Part shown: one piece after another, positions 34,703-43,579 of the stretch
Layout of the letters: the number at the start of each line of letters is the position of its first letter
Position numbering within the stretch: position 1 is the stretch's first letter
NCBI GenBank assembly: GCA_963772845.1
Contig: CAVYYW010000014.1
Coordinates: forward strand, 1,240,001 to 1,304,000
DNA length: 64,000 nt
From: CAVYYW01 sp963772845
GTDB lineage: Bacteria > Bacillota > Bacilli > Bacillales > Sporolactobacillaceae
Direction of reading: 5' to 3'
Made by a program: the position numbers and the translations under genes
The notes under the pieces: generated by a model
Told to the model about the DNA's origin: nothing
Databases searched by the model: none
What the model saw: the letters and a program-made list of their open reading frames with translations, nothing else

Positions 34703-35529
34703 ATGACGCTGCAGGAGGAAATCATGAAGGCTTTAAATGTAAAGCCTGAAATTCAGCCGAAGGAAGAAATAATTTCCCGGGTTACATTTCTTAAAAATTA
34801 CTTAAAAGAGTCGCATGCAAAAGGCTTATGTTCTTGGGATAAGCGGCGGTCAGGACTCAACACTCGCAGGCAGGCTTGCGCAGCTTGCTGTTGAAGATCT
34901 ACGCGAGGAAGGGCTTGACGCTCATTTTACCGCAGTCCGTTTGCCATACGGTGTGCAGCATGACGAGGATGACGCTCAAAGAGCTTTGCAGTTCATCCGG
35001 CCAGATCATTCTTTAACATTTAATATTAAAGCTCCTGTGGATGCGATGGCTCAAAGCTATAAAGAGACTTCCGGAAAGACTAATTTCTGATTTTAATAAA
35101 GGAAATATTAAAGCTCGTGAAAGAATGATTGCGCAATACAGTGTGGGTGCCGAACATAATCTGCTCGTCATTGGAACCGATCATGCCGCTGAAGCTGTAA
35201 CAGGTTTTTATACAAAGCATGGAGACGGCGCTGCCGATATCCTTCCGCTCTCTGGTCTTACTAAAAGACAAGGAAAAGAACTTCTGAAGGTGCTTGACTG
35301 TCCAAAAGAGCTATATGAAAAGAAACCCACGGCTGACTTGTTGGACGATAAACCGCAGCAGGAGGATGAGACTGAGCTTGGTTTCACCTACGAGAACATT
35401 GATGACTTCCTTGAAGGTAAACCAGTTCCGGAAGAGTTTAAAAAGAAAATCGAATTACGTTATATCCGTTCTGAACACAAGAGGCAAATGCCAGTTTCTC
35501 CAGCCGACGATTGGTGGAAGAAAAAATAA
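34703..35529 (+). pseudogene. nadE: NH3-dependent NAD+ synthetase, frameshifted twice
   Basis: Three overlapping frames together encode NadE. It amidates deamido-NAD to NAD+ in the cytosol. The pyrophosphatase loop GISGGQDSTLAGRLAQLAVE is in the second frame. TDHAAEAVTGFYTKHGDGAADI and the C-terminal EHKRQMP are in the third. One surplus base near 34825 (in GGCTTATG) and one near 35078 (in GGAAAGACTA) break the frame. Removing both gives 274 residues against about 272 in B. subtilis. AGGAGG precedes the ATG. NAD synthesis is essential and the sequence is otherwise well conserved, so the breaks are most likely sequence errors. Confidence 0.9.
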
Positions 35530-35585
35530 CGTTGGATCATTCTAACGAGTTCTATTTTGGAGTACAACAATAAAATAACATTACA

Positions 35586-35630
35586 AAAAGAGGTTTAATT
35601 CACATATGAATTAGACCTCTTATTTTTATT
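35586..35630 (+). terminator. Terminator of nadE
   Basis: AAGAGGTTTAATTCA and TGAATTAGACCTCTT form a 15-bp stem with one G-T pair and a 4-nt loop, followed by TATTTTTATT. Confidence 0.85.
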
Positions 35631-35744
35631 GGTGCTACTAGGCAACTGACACCTGCGAATCAGAGTTGACCATATATAGCTCCTCTATTTCACAATACCA
35701 GCTGCAATGGCGCGGTAGGCGTAACATCCAAATTACATTGATTG

Positions 35745-36097
35745 AAGCGGAAGATGCGAGGCGCCTTGACAATGCGCAAGCCTTAAAGTTGAAAGTTAGC
35801 AATACCCGAGACGCCTCGAAAATGCGCAAGCCTTAAAGTTGAAAGCTAGAAATCCGATTGCCCGAAATCGCATACCCCAGGTTAAAGTTTAGACAATCCC
35901 GAGACGCTCGGAAATGCGCACCTTCATAGCTGACACTAGAAATACACGAGACTCCTGCGGAAACAGCACCTTCATAACTGAAAGCTACTAATCACGAGAC
36001 GCCTCAGAAATGAGCAAGCCTTAATGTTCCAAGCTAGAAGTACCCGAGATCCTCGGACAATGCGCACCTTCATAGCTGAGAGCTGGAAACACGAGAC
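35745..36097. repeat. Degenerate tandem array, about 48-bp period (locus R1, left part)
   Basis: About seven units each start near C[C/A]CGAGAC (35805, 35898, 35945, 35993, 36043, 36090; a weaker one at 35861). They continue with an AATGCGCAAGCCTTAAAG or GCACCTTCATAGCTGA core and an AAGCTAGAAAT end. Several units contain a small palindrome, CCGAG/CTCGG. Units differ by substitutions and small indels, so the array is old. It is non-coding, between nadE and pdhD. Confidence 0.7.
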
Positions 36098-36340
36098 TCC
36101 TGCGGGAACAGCACGCGTCCGAAGATCCACTTTGGCGTACAAAGAAATCACGCCAAAGTTAGCTGAGGCCGTGCCCGTGGAAAGCGAGGGGATTTCCGCT
36201 TTCAATGGATGACAACCGCATTTTCTTCGTGCGGTGAGGATTCAAGGATGCTGTTTCAAGTCCTACGGAAGAAGCACGCGCTCGAAGATCCACTTTGGCA
36301 AACAAAGAGAGCACGCCAAAGTTAGCTGAAGATGTGATGC
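36090..36340. repeat. Composite dispersed repeat, copy R1
   Basis: This shares long blocks with R2 (43.6-44.2 kb) and R3 (53.3-53.7 kb). It has GCACGCGTCCGAAGATCCAC, then hairpin CTTTGGCG/CGCCAAAG, then AGTTAGCTGAGGCCGTGCCC. Hairpin CCGCA/TGCGG follows, with a tail around GGATGCTGTTTCAAGTCCTA. A second, partly changed copy of the CTTTGGC hairpin follows at 36290-36322. No gene is supported in the 868 bp between nadE and pdhD. Confidence 0.75.
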
Positions 36341-36351
36341 TCGTGCCAATG

Positions 36352-36386
36352 AAAAAAGCCTGTCCAAATGGACAGGCTTTTTCTTA
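36352..36386. terminator. Terminator of the pdh operon
   Basis: AAAAAAGCCTGTCC and GGACAGGCTTTTT form a stem of about 13 bp with a short AAAT loop, just below pdhD. Confidence 0.9.
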
Positions 36387-36397
36387 ATACTTATTTT

Positions 36398-37807
36398 TTA
36401 CTTAGCAATATGAATTGGCAAGCCAAGAGCAACCTCAGCAGTTTCCATAGCAATCTCACCTAATGTTGGGTGAGCATGAATTGTTAATGCGATATCTTCA
36501 GCAGTCATGCCCGCTTCAATCGCAAGACCTAATTCAGCAATCATATCACTTGCGCCTGTTCCGGCAATTTGAGCACCAAGAACAAGTCCATCTTCTTTGC
36601 GTGTAATCAGCTTCATGAAACCGTCAGTATCATTTAGCGATAATGCACGGCCACTTGCTGCAAACGGGAATTGAGATGCTTTCACATCATAGCCCTCTTC
36701 TTTTGCCTCTGCTTCTGTCAAGCCAACTGAAGCAAGTTCAGGATCAGAGAAAACAACAGCCGGAATGGCAAGGTAATCAACTTCTGAAGCTTCACCTGCA
36801 ATCGCTTCTGCAGCCACTTTAGCTTCATAAGAAGCTTTGTGTGCAAGTGCTGGTCCAGGAACGATGTCGCCGATCGCATAAATGTTTTCAACGTTTGTTT
36901 TACCTTGCTTATCAACTTTAATTAAGCCGCGGTCAGTTGTTTCAATACCAGCCATATCAAGTCCGAGTTCTTCAGTGTTTGGTTTACGGCCAACAGTAAC
37001 AAGTACATAATCCGCTTCAAACACTTCTTCTTTTCCGTTGATTTCAGCTGTTACTTTAACGCCGTCTTCTGATTCCTCAACGCCTTTAGCCATTGCTTCA
37101 GTGTGAATCGTAACGCCTTTTTTCTTAAGACGCTTGTTTACAAGCGTGCTCATACGTTTTTCAAATCCAGGAAGAATCGTTTTTGTTCCTTCTAAAATAG
37201 TAACTTCAGATCCAAGTCCGGCATAAGCCGTACCAAGTTCAATTCCGATATATCCGCCGCCGATGACAACAAGTTTTTTAGGCGCTTCTTTAAGCCCAAG
37301 TGCACCTGTTGAAGAAATGACGCGGTCGCTCCATTTGAATGAAGGAATTTCAATTGGGCTTGAACCGGTTGCGATGATACAGTTATTGAATTTATAGCGA
37401 GTTGATTCATAGCCGTGGTTGACACGTACTTCGTCTTTCTCAACAAATAGCGCTTCACCTTCAACAATTTCAACTTTGTTAGCTTTAAGAAGACCTTCAA
37501 CGCCGCCAGTTAATTTCTTAACAACGGAGCCTTTCCATTCTTGAAGCTTACCGAAATCAAGGGAAACATTTTCAGTATTAATTCCGATATCTGAAGAATC
37601 TTGGGCATGCTCATAGCGATGGCTTGCAGTGATTAATGCTTTCGAAGGAATACAGCCAACGTTTAGACAAACGCCGCCAATATGCTCTTTTTCAATAATA
37701 ATGACTTTTTGGCCTAATTGCGCTGCACGGATTGCAGCAACATATCCTCCAGGGCCTGAACCAATGACAACTGTGTCGACTTCTGTAGTAAATTCACCTA
37801 CAACCAT
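36398..37807 (-). CDS. pdhD: Dihydrolipoyl dehydrogenase (E3)
   Basis: The protein has 469 residues. The FAD-binding VVIGSGPGGYVAAIRAAQLG is followed by the redox disulfide GGVCLNVGCIPSKALI. The NAD-binding loop is VVIGGGYIGIELGTAYAGLG, and the interface His-Glu lies in HAHPTLGE. It reoxidises the lipoyl groups of E2 and passes electrons to NAD+. The ATG at 37807 has GGAGGGG 7 nt upstream and gives the family length; a longer frame to 37843 is rejected. It starts 4 bp after the pdhC stop. Confidence 0.96.
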   Translation of the reverse strand: MVVGEFTTEVDTVVIGSGPGGYVAAIRAAQLGQKVIIIEKEHIGGVCLNVGCIPSKALITASHRYEHAQDSSDIGINTENVSLDFGKLQEWKGSVVKKLTGGVEGLLKANKVEIVEGEALFVEKDEVRVNHGYESTRYKFNNCIIATGSSPIEIPSFKWSDRVISSTGALGLKEAPKKLVVIGGGYIGIELGTAYAGLGSEVTILEGTKTILPGFEKRMSTLVNKRLKKKGVTIHTEAMAKGVEESEDGVKVTAEINGKEEVFEADYVLVTVGRKPNTEELGLDMAGIETTDRGLIKVDKQGKTNVENIYAIGDIVPGPALAHKASYEAKVAAEAIAGEASEVDYLAIPAVVFSDPELASVGLTEAEAKEEGYDVKASQFPFAASGRALSLNDTDGFMKLITRKEDGLVLGAQIAGTGASDMIAELGLAIEAGMTAEDIALTIHAHPTLGEIAMETAEVALGLPIHIAK

Positions 37808-37811
37808 TCTT

Positions 37812-39147
37812 TTACCCCTCCATAATGAGTCGTTGCGGATCACTCAACAACCGTTTTATTTTATTTAACGCGTTTTGTGCTGATGCGCCGTCAATCAAAC
37901 GGTGGTCAAAGCTTAATGATAAAGCAAGAACCGGTGCAACAACAACCTCGCCATCACGGACAACGGCTTTATCTTGAATGCGTCCGATACCTAGGATCGC
38001 TACCTCAGGGTGATTAATAACCGGTGTGAACCATTGGCCACCTGCAGAACCAATATTTGTGATTGTGCATGAGCCGCCTTTCATATCCTCACCAGCAAGC
38101 TTACCAGAACGGGCTTTTTCAGCATATTCGCTGATTTCAGTAGCCATTTGGTACATTGATTTGCGGTCAGCATCTTTAACGACTGGAACCACTAAGCCAT
38201 TGTCGGTGTCAGTAGCAATACCTATATTGTAGTAATGCTTATAAATAATTTCTTCATTCTCATCATCAATGGATGCATTTAGAACCGGGTAATCTTTAAG
38301 AGTTGAAACCAAGGCTTTAATGACGTAAGGCAAATATGTCAATTTATAGCCCATTGATGCTGCTTCTTCTTTAAATTCTTTACGATGAGAGACCATTTTT
38401 TCAACGTCTACTTCATCCATAAGCGTAACATGTGGTGCAGTGTGCTTAGAATTGACCATTGCTTTAGAAATAGCTTTTCTCATTCCGCGAATTTTTTCGC
38501 GAGTTTCTCCGCCAGCTACTTGAGTTGAAGTCGTAGAAGCTGCGGCCTTTTCAGTGCCTTTTTCTTCGCTTTTGTCTTCTGTCTGACGATTTTGACTTCC
38601 TCTGCTGTATCTGCTGACTGATCACCAGATAGAAAGCATCAATATCTTCTTTAAGTACACGGCCATTATTGCCTGAGCCGCTTACTTTAGTGATCTTAAC
38701 ATCTTTTTCACGAGCATATTTTCTTACAGAAGGCATAGCAATAACACGTTTATCTGAAGGCTCATCTTCATCAGAAGATGATGTTTCAGTCTTCTCTTTT
38801 TTGTCTGCATCTTTTTGATTTTCTGCTTCAGGTTTTTCTTCCTTAGTGGATTCCTCTGCAGCTTCTTCTGAACTGTCATCTTCTTGTTCAGAGTCATTGT
38901 CTTCGTAACCTTCAGCATCAAAAGTGATGACGACGGTGCCAACTTCTACGACGGTTCCTTCATCAACTTTTACATCAAGAACTTTCCCATCAACAGGGGA
39001 TGGAATTTCAACGACTGCTTTATCGTTCTGTACCTCTGCAAGGACATCATCTTCTTTGACTTCATCGCCTGATTTTACAAACCATTTGACGATTTCGCCT
39101 TCATGAATACCTTCACCAATGTCAGGCATTTTAAATTCAAAAGCCAT
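37812..39147 (-). pseudogene. pdhC: Pyruvate dehydrogenase E2 (dihydrolipoyl acetyltransferase), frameshifted twice
   Basis: The lipoyl domain (1-80) has the lipoyl Lys in EVQNDKAVVEIP. An acidic linker (TFDAEGYEDNDSEQEDDSSE) and a peripheral-subunit-binding domain (MPSVRKYAREKDV) follow. The catalytic core has SFDHRLIDGASAQNA. The frame breaks in the second linker at two homopolymers: a T run near 38633-38635 and an A run at 38590-38593 on the coding strand. Each appears one base short. Restoring both gives 445 residues (B. subtilis 442). E2 is the core of the complex, and the rest is intact. Sequence error is likely. Confidence 0.92.
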
Positions 39148-39189
39148 AAGGCGTTCGGCCTCCTTTAATTTCGATTGGGCAAAACAGGG

Positions 39190-39219
39190 AAAAGAAATCA
39201 GTTGGAACTGATTTCTTTT
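39190..39219 (-). terminator. Perfect hairpin between pdhB and pdhC
   Basis: AAAAGAAATCAGTT and AACTGATTTCTTTT are perfectly complementary around GG, 37 bp below the pdhB stop and 43 bp above pdhC. It resembles a terminator inside the operon. Partial termination or RNA processing here would set the ratio of E1 to E2/E3. Confidence 0.6.
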
Positions 39220-39255
39220 TATTAATTGAGCGTGTTCAAAAAATGTATGAATTAA

Positions 39256-40233
39256 TTAAAAATTAAGGATTTCTTTTGCTTTTGCTGCGATATCTTTTTC
39301 TGTAGGAAGCCATACATTTTCCGCTGATGCAAATGGGAAAACAGTATCAGGGGAAGTCACACGCCCTACTGGTGCTTCCAGGTGAAGAATCGCCCGATCG
39401 TTAATTTCAGCAATAACGTTAGCTGCAATACCAGCCTGCTTTTGAGCTTCCTGAACGACCATTGCACGGCCAGTTTTCTTAACAGATTCAATAATTGTGT
39501 CAATATCTAACGGGCTGATGGTACGCAGGTCAATAATTTCAGCATTAATATCTTCTTTCTCAAGAAGATCTGATGCTTTCTGAGAAGCTTGTACCATAGC
39601 ACCATAAGTAATAATTGTCAGGTCTTTACCTTCTTTAACAACATTGGCTTTGCCAAGTTCGATTGTATATTCCTCTTCTGGCACTTCGCCGCGGAAAGAA
39701 CGGTATAACTTCATGTGCTCAAGGAAAATAACCGGGTCATTGTCACGGATTGCAGAAATTAAAAGTCCCTTTGCATCATAAGGATTGGAAGGAATAACAA
39801 CCTTTACCCCTGGTGTTTGGGCAAACAGTCCTTCCAGGCTATCCGCATGAAGTTCTGGTGTCTTAACGCCTCCGCCAAATGGAGAGCGGATAGTTACAGG
39901 GGCATGATACTGTCCGCCTGAACGATAGCGTAATCTAGCCATTTGTGAAGCAACGCTGTCCATTGCTTCGAATACAAATCCAAAGAACTGAATTTCCATT
40001 ACCGGACGGAAACCTTCCATGGATAAACCAAGAGCAAGTCCGCCGATACCAGATTCTGCAAGAGGTGTATCAAATACGCGATCTTCGCCGTATTCATCAA
40101 AAAGCCCTTCCGTTGCACGGAATACTCCGCCGTTTTTCCCTACGTCTTCACCAAAAACAAGCACATCTTCATCACGCTTGAGCTCGGTGCGAAGCGCATC
40201 CGTTATCGCTTGAATCATTGTCATTTGCGCCAT
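39256..40233 (-). CDS. pdhB: Pyruvate dehydrogenase E1 component, beta subunit
   Basis: This protein of 325 residues begins MTMIQAITDALRTELKRDE, with VFGEDVGKNGGVFRATEGL and the transketolase-type PYR domain. The C-terminal half carries IITYGAMVQASQKASDLLE. Together with the alpha subunit it binds thiamine diphosphate and decarboxylates pyruvate. The frame is intact, length as in B. subtilis. It follows pdhA by 3 bp. Confidence 0.96.
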   Translation of the reverse strand: MAQMTMIQAITDALRTELKRDEDVLVFGEDVGKNGGVFRATEGLFDEYGEDRVFDTPLAESGIGGLALGLSMEGFRPVMEIQFFGFVFEAMDSVASQMARLRYRSGGQYHAPVTIRSPFGGGVKTPELHADSLEGLFAQTPGVKVVIPSNPYDAKGLLISAIRDNDPVIFLEHMKLYRSFRGEVPEEEYTIELGKANVVKEGKDLTIITYGAMVQASQKASDLLEKEDINAEIIDLRTISPLDIDTIIESVKKTGRAMVVQEAQKQAGIAANVIAEINDRAILHLEAPVGRVTSPDTVFPFASAENVWLPTEKDIAAKAKEILNF

Positions 40234-40236
40234 AGG

Positions 40237-41330
40237 TTATTTCGACTCCTTTTTGCGATAGTTATCCAGCTGTTCAGCTAAATTCTGAGGAAGCGTTTCA
40301 AACATGACATTAATAAGATCTGTCACTTTTTGCTTAGGCGTATTATCCGCTTCTTTTATCGCTTTTTTGATATCTTCTTTTGCTTCTTCTACAATTTTTT
40401 CTTCCGTTTCTTTAGACCATAAATCCTTATTTTCCAAGAATTTGCGGAAACGGACAATTGGATCTTTCTTTTCCCAGTCTGTATCTAAATCTTCAGTACG
40501 GTAACGAGTTGGGTCATCTCCTGCCATCGTATGAGGTCCATAACGATAAGTTAAAGTCTCGATCAGTGTCGGACCTTCACCGTTAAGTGCCTTAGCACGG
40601 GCTTCTTTAGTCACGGCATATACAGCAATGCATCCATGCCATCAACCTGAACGCCGTTAATGCCGGCAGCAATTGCTTTTTGCGCAAGTGTTTTTGAAGC
40701 GGTTTGCTTTTCTACAGGGACAGAAATGGCGAACCTGTTATTTTGAGCAATAAAAACAGCCGGAGCATTATATGCACCTGCAAAATTTAAACCTTCGTAG
40801 AAATCACCTTGGGAAGTAGCGCCGTCACCAAAGTAAGTAAAAGCAACATTGTCTTTTTTACGTTTCTTTAGCCCAAGAGCAAGTCCTGCAGTTTGAGTAC
40901 ACTGTGCAGCGATAATAATTTGCGGCATAAGTGTTTTTACTCCTTCAGGAATTTGTCCGCCAACAAGGTGACCTCTTGAATACAAGAAAGCGTTAGTAAG
41001 TGGAAGGCCATGCCATACCATTTGTGGAACATCTCGGTATGACGGCAGCAGCCAGTCTTCCTTATCCATAGCAAATTCACTGGCAAGCATTGAAGCCTCT
41101 TGACCAGCTACAGGAGCATAAAAGCCCAATCTGCCTTGTCTGTTTAAAGAAATAGCTCTTTGATCCCACATTCTTGTGTAAACCATTCTTTTCATTAATT
41201 CTTTCAGTTCATCATCAGAGAGATCAGGCATTGCCTTTTCATTAACAACTTCTCCGTCTTCGTTAAGAATCTGAAACATTTTGAACTGATCCTCAACCTT
41301 AGCAGCATTTTTCGTTGCCAAACCTTTCAC
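40237..41330 (-). pseudogene. pdhA: Pyruvate dehydrogenase E1 component, alpha subunit, frameshifted
   Basis: The thiamine diphosphate motif is TYFGDGATSQGDFYEGLNF, followed by QNNRFAISVPVEKQ. The phosphoserine-loop-type segment TLTYRYGPHTMAGDDPTRY is in the second frame. The frame is lost near 40624-40628, after VQVDGMDAL, where one base appears to be missing from a GG pair. Restoring it gives about 364 residues. The start is GTG (41330) after AAGGAAGAG; a TTG three codons in is also possible. Both parts are well conserved. Sequence error is the likely reason. Confidence 0.92.
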
Positions 41331-41549
41331 CTCTTCCTTTCATATAGAAAAATCAGCTTTTAGCAACATGGATCTATTTAAAATTCATCACCATTATCAA
41401 AATTGACATAATAACACGCCATAATTGGTTTACCCGATTACAGTAAGGTTTAATCACATCTCTTTATCCGTTAACGATGATTCTGCCCTTGTTAAAGCTG
41501 TTTTAATTAAATTTGTTTTTTTACTGGTACAACTTTTCTACATGTTCAG

Positions 41550-41577
41550 TTTATCTTAACCTTATACGATAAGTCAA
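41550..41577 (-). promoter_or_regulatory. Candidate sigma-A promoter of the pdh operon
   Basis: On the minus strand TTGACT and GATAAA are separated by 16 bp, about 220 bp above the pdhA start. The -35 box is good and the -10 box weak. The 350-bp gap holds no further gene. Confidence 0.4.
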
Positions 41578-41602
41578 TAATTAGAATCCTGCCATTATCC
41601 AT

Positions 41603-41637
41603 AAAACTGTTATACTACTGAAAACAAAACTGTTATA
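41603..41637. repeat. Tandem 12-bp direct repeat upstream of pdhA
   Basis: AAAACTGTTATA occurs at 41603-41614 and 41626-41637, spaced 23 bp (about two helical turns), followed by a partial AACTGTG. This layout suits a dimeric regulator acting on pdhA. No known consensus was matched. Confidence 0.45.
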
Positions 41638-41643
41638 TAACTG

Positions 41644-41658
41644 TGTCAAGCGCTTACA
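41644..41658. promoter_or_regulatory. cre-like palindrome upstream of the pdh operon
   Basis: TGTCAAGCGCTTACA is a near-palindrome around AAGCGCTT, resembling CcpA sites but with an extra base in one arm. It lies about 65 bp upstream of the candidate pdh promoter and just below ykyA. Confidence 0.35.
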
Positions 41659-41680
41659 AGCAAACCCGCCATCCCTAGGT

Positions 41681-42322
41681 TCAATGCAGGGATTCAAAAA
41701 AAGCTGCTTTTTTTTCGTTAAATTTTTTGGTGAGCTGATTTATTGTTTTTTCTTTCTCAGCTACAACTTTATATTGCCGATTTACTTTTTCAAGCTGCCC
41801 TTCCATTTGGTCGGATCTAACAGGGGGATTACCGAGCATTCTGTATAAAGCCTCATCCTCAAGGATGGCATTTAGGTAAGCATCATGCCATTCTTTTATA
41901 GCCTCAAACCGCTCACCTGAAGCGGAGATCATATTGCCCGCAGCCTCTTTAATCTGACTATCATCAATGCTGCTGACTCGTTTTTTGGCGTTCTTCATTG
42001 TTTCTCTGGACTTATTAATGAGGACTTCCTCTCCTGAGAGCTCCTTCTTTCTTTGTTCTGCGAGTTTTATCGCTTCCTTGGATAAATTATTGGCTTTTGC
42101 ATGATCGGCACTTTTTAAATTAATGAGTTGATCAAAACGTTTCTTCTCTTCTTGCGCCGTTTTGTTCAAGTCAACGATGCTGCTGAACGCTTGTCTATTG
42201 AGTGCCGCCGTCTGAATAACATTTTCTTTTATTTTCGATTGTGGGCTGTTTGTTGTGCTGCATCCTGTAAGAAATATAAAAAGAGCAAAGACAGCCGTAA
42301 ATCTGGATTTTTTACTATTCAA
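41681..42322 (-). CDS. ykyA: YkyA family cell-wall-binding lipoprotein
   Basis: The protein has 213 residues. The signal peptide ends in FIFLTGC. The rest is almost entirely charged helix, probably coiled coil, with YkyA marks DLNKTAQEEKKRFDQL and RSDQMEGQLEKVNRQY. It is presumed to be at the cell envelope. The frame extends to 42475. The TTG at 42322 is preceded by GGGGAGGGA and gives a proper signal peptide. It is adjacent to the pdh operon, as in B. subtilis. Confidence 0.88.
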   Translation of the reverse strand: MNSKKSRFTAVFALFIFLTGCSTTNSPQSKIKENVIQTAALNRQAFSSIVDLNKTAQEEKKRFDQLINLKSADHAKANNLSKEAIKLAEQRKKELSGEEVLINKSRETMKNAKKRVSSIDDSQIKEAAGNMISASGERFEAIKEWHDAYLNAILEDEALYRMLGNPPVRSDQMEGQLEKVNRQYKVVAEKEKTINQLTKKFNEKKAAFFESLH

Positions 42323-42464
42323 GGCTTTTCCCTCCCCTTGCAAACAAAAAATATTATAGCATAATCGATAAAGAATTTGCCCGGGTATAGGCATATAAAC
42401 AATCCATTGTGCGTTTTCCTCATAAGTTATGAAGGAAAGGTAATAAGATCTAGGAGGAATGACA

Positions 42465-42773
42465 ATGGAATACACACAAAAGATAAAGGAAAACGGCCCA
42501 ATGCCAGTTTCCCCAGCATATATGCCCGCTCAGCAAGGGATGCCGAATCAGCATTATATGCCTGTATCTCCAGCGATGAATAATAACATGCCTTGGCATC
42601 ATCCAATGGCGGTAAGTCCAATCATGCACCATCCAGTAGGCTGCCATCATCTTCACATCCCGTCTTCCCCCGTCATGCATCATTGTGGCCACCGAGGCGG
42701 CGAACGGGAATTTATTTTAATTGTTGTCCTGTTCATCTTGCTGATTATTGTCGGCGTTTCATTTATTCGCTAA
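42465..42773 (+). CDS. YjcZ-type small protein with Met/His/Pro-rich N-terminal extension
   Basis: The protein has 102 residues. The C-terminal FILIVVLFILLIIVGVSFIR is the single helix typical of YjcZ-family sporulation peptides. The 75 residues before it contain a degenerate repeat around (M)PVSP or AVSP, with methionine, about ten histidines and two cysteines (MPWHHPMAVSPIMHHPVGCHH). Metal binding or a coat role is possible but unproved. AGGAGG lies 7 nt before the ATG at 42465. It has its own terminator. Confidence 0.72.
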   Translation: MEYTQKIKENGPMPVSPAYMPAQQGMPNQHYMPVSPAMNNNMPWHHPMAVSPIMHHPVGCHHLHIPSSPVMHHCGHRGGEREFILIVVLFILLIIVGVSFIR

Positions 42774-42777
42774 TATG

Positions 42778-42816
42778 AAAGGGGAGACTCTTACGTAAGA
42801 GCCTCCCCTTATTATT
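42778..42816 (+). terminator. Terminator of the YjcZ-type gene
   Basis: AAGGGGAG-CTCTT and AAGAG-CTCCCCTT pair with one mismatch around ACGT, followed by a T/A-rich run. Confidence 0.85.
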
Positions 42817-42906
42817 TCTGATAAGATTATTTTTACGTTTTTTTGGAATATGCTAAACTGTACATAGACAAAGCGACGAAGCATTCGCTATAAGGAGAGA
42901 CATTAT

Positions 42907-43458
42907 ATGCTAACAATGAAGGATATCATCCGTGAAGGAAATCCCATATTAAGAAAATTGGCTGCACCGGTTGACCTGCCGCCCACGAAAGAAGATCAGG
43001 CGACCCTCCAGTCAATGCTTGAATTCCTTATGAACAGTCAAGATGAAGAAACAGCAGAAAAATATGGACTTAGAGCAGGTATAGGCATTGCCGCTCCTCA
43101 AATAGGCATCAGCAAACGGATGATTGCCCTTTACCTTGAGGATGATAAAGGTAAGCAGCATCAGTACACATTATTTAATCCCAAAGTGATTAGCCATTCC
43201 GTAGAAGAAACATATCTCGAAAGCGGAGAAGGCTGCCTGTCAGTTGACAGAGATGTTCCCGGCTATGTTCCCCGTTATGCAAGAGTAAAGGTGAGTGCAA
43301 TTAACCTTGATGGGAAACCTGTCACCCTCAAATTAAAAGGACTCCCCGCTATCGCCATCCAACATGAAATTGATCACATTGACGGTATTATGTTTTATGA
43401 CCGGATAAATGAAAAAGACCCATATAAAATACCGGACGGTGTGCCGACAGAACGTTAA
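42907..43458 (+). CDS. def: Peptide deformylase (DefB type)
   Basis: The protein has 183 residues and the three metal-site motifs GIGIAAPQIG, EGCLS and HEIDH. It removes the formyl group from nascent proteins. Its N-terminus and length match B. subtilis YkrB/DefB (about 184). AAGGAGA precedes the ATG by 9 nt. It is convergent with ykrA, separated from it by repeat R2. Family identity certain. Confidence 0.96.
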   Translation: MLTMKDIIREGNPILRKLAAPVDLPPTKEDQATLQSMLEFLMNSQDEETAEKYGLRAGIGIAAPQIGISKRMIALYLEDDKGKQHQYTLFNPKVISHSVEETYLESGEGCLSVDRDVPGYVPRYARVKVSAINLDGKPVTLKLKGLPAIAIQHEIDHIDGIMFYDRINEKDPYKIPDGVPTER

Positions 43459-43497
43459 AAAAACGTGTTCCATAATTATGGAACACGTTTTTTTTAT
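43457..43497. terminator. Terminator of def
   Basis: AAAAACGTGTTCCATAA and TTATGGAACACGTTTTT form a stem of over 15 bp, followed by more T. Confidence 0.92.
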
Positions 43498-43579
43498 AAT
43501 GGCTATCCCCAGAAGAGTTTTGCGAGTAACAAAATGTCAGAATGCACTTACTAACGCTTAGAGATCTTAGCTGTGAAAT

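Noticed and set aside
35745..36097. Regular repeats resembling a CRISPR array
   Set aside because: The repeated parts are as variable as the parts between them, repeat and spacer cannot be told apart, and no cas gene is near.
42377..42692. Several antisense and shifted frames over the YjcZ-type gene
   Set aside because: They are shadows caused by the Met/His/Pro repeat composition; only the plus-strand frame has a good ribosome site and a family match.
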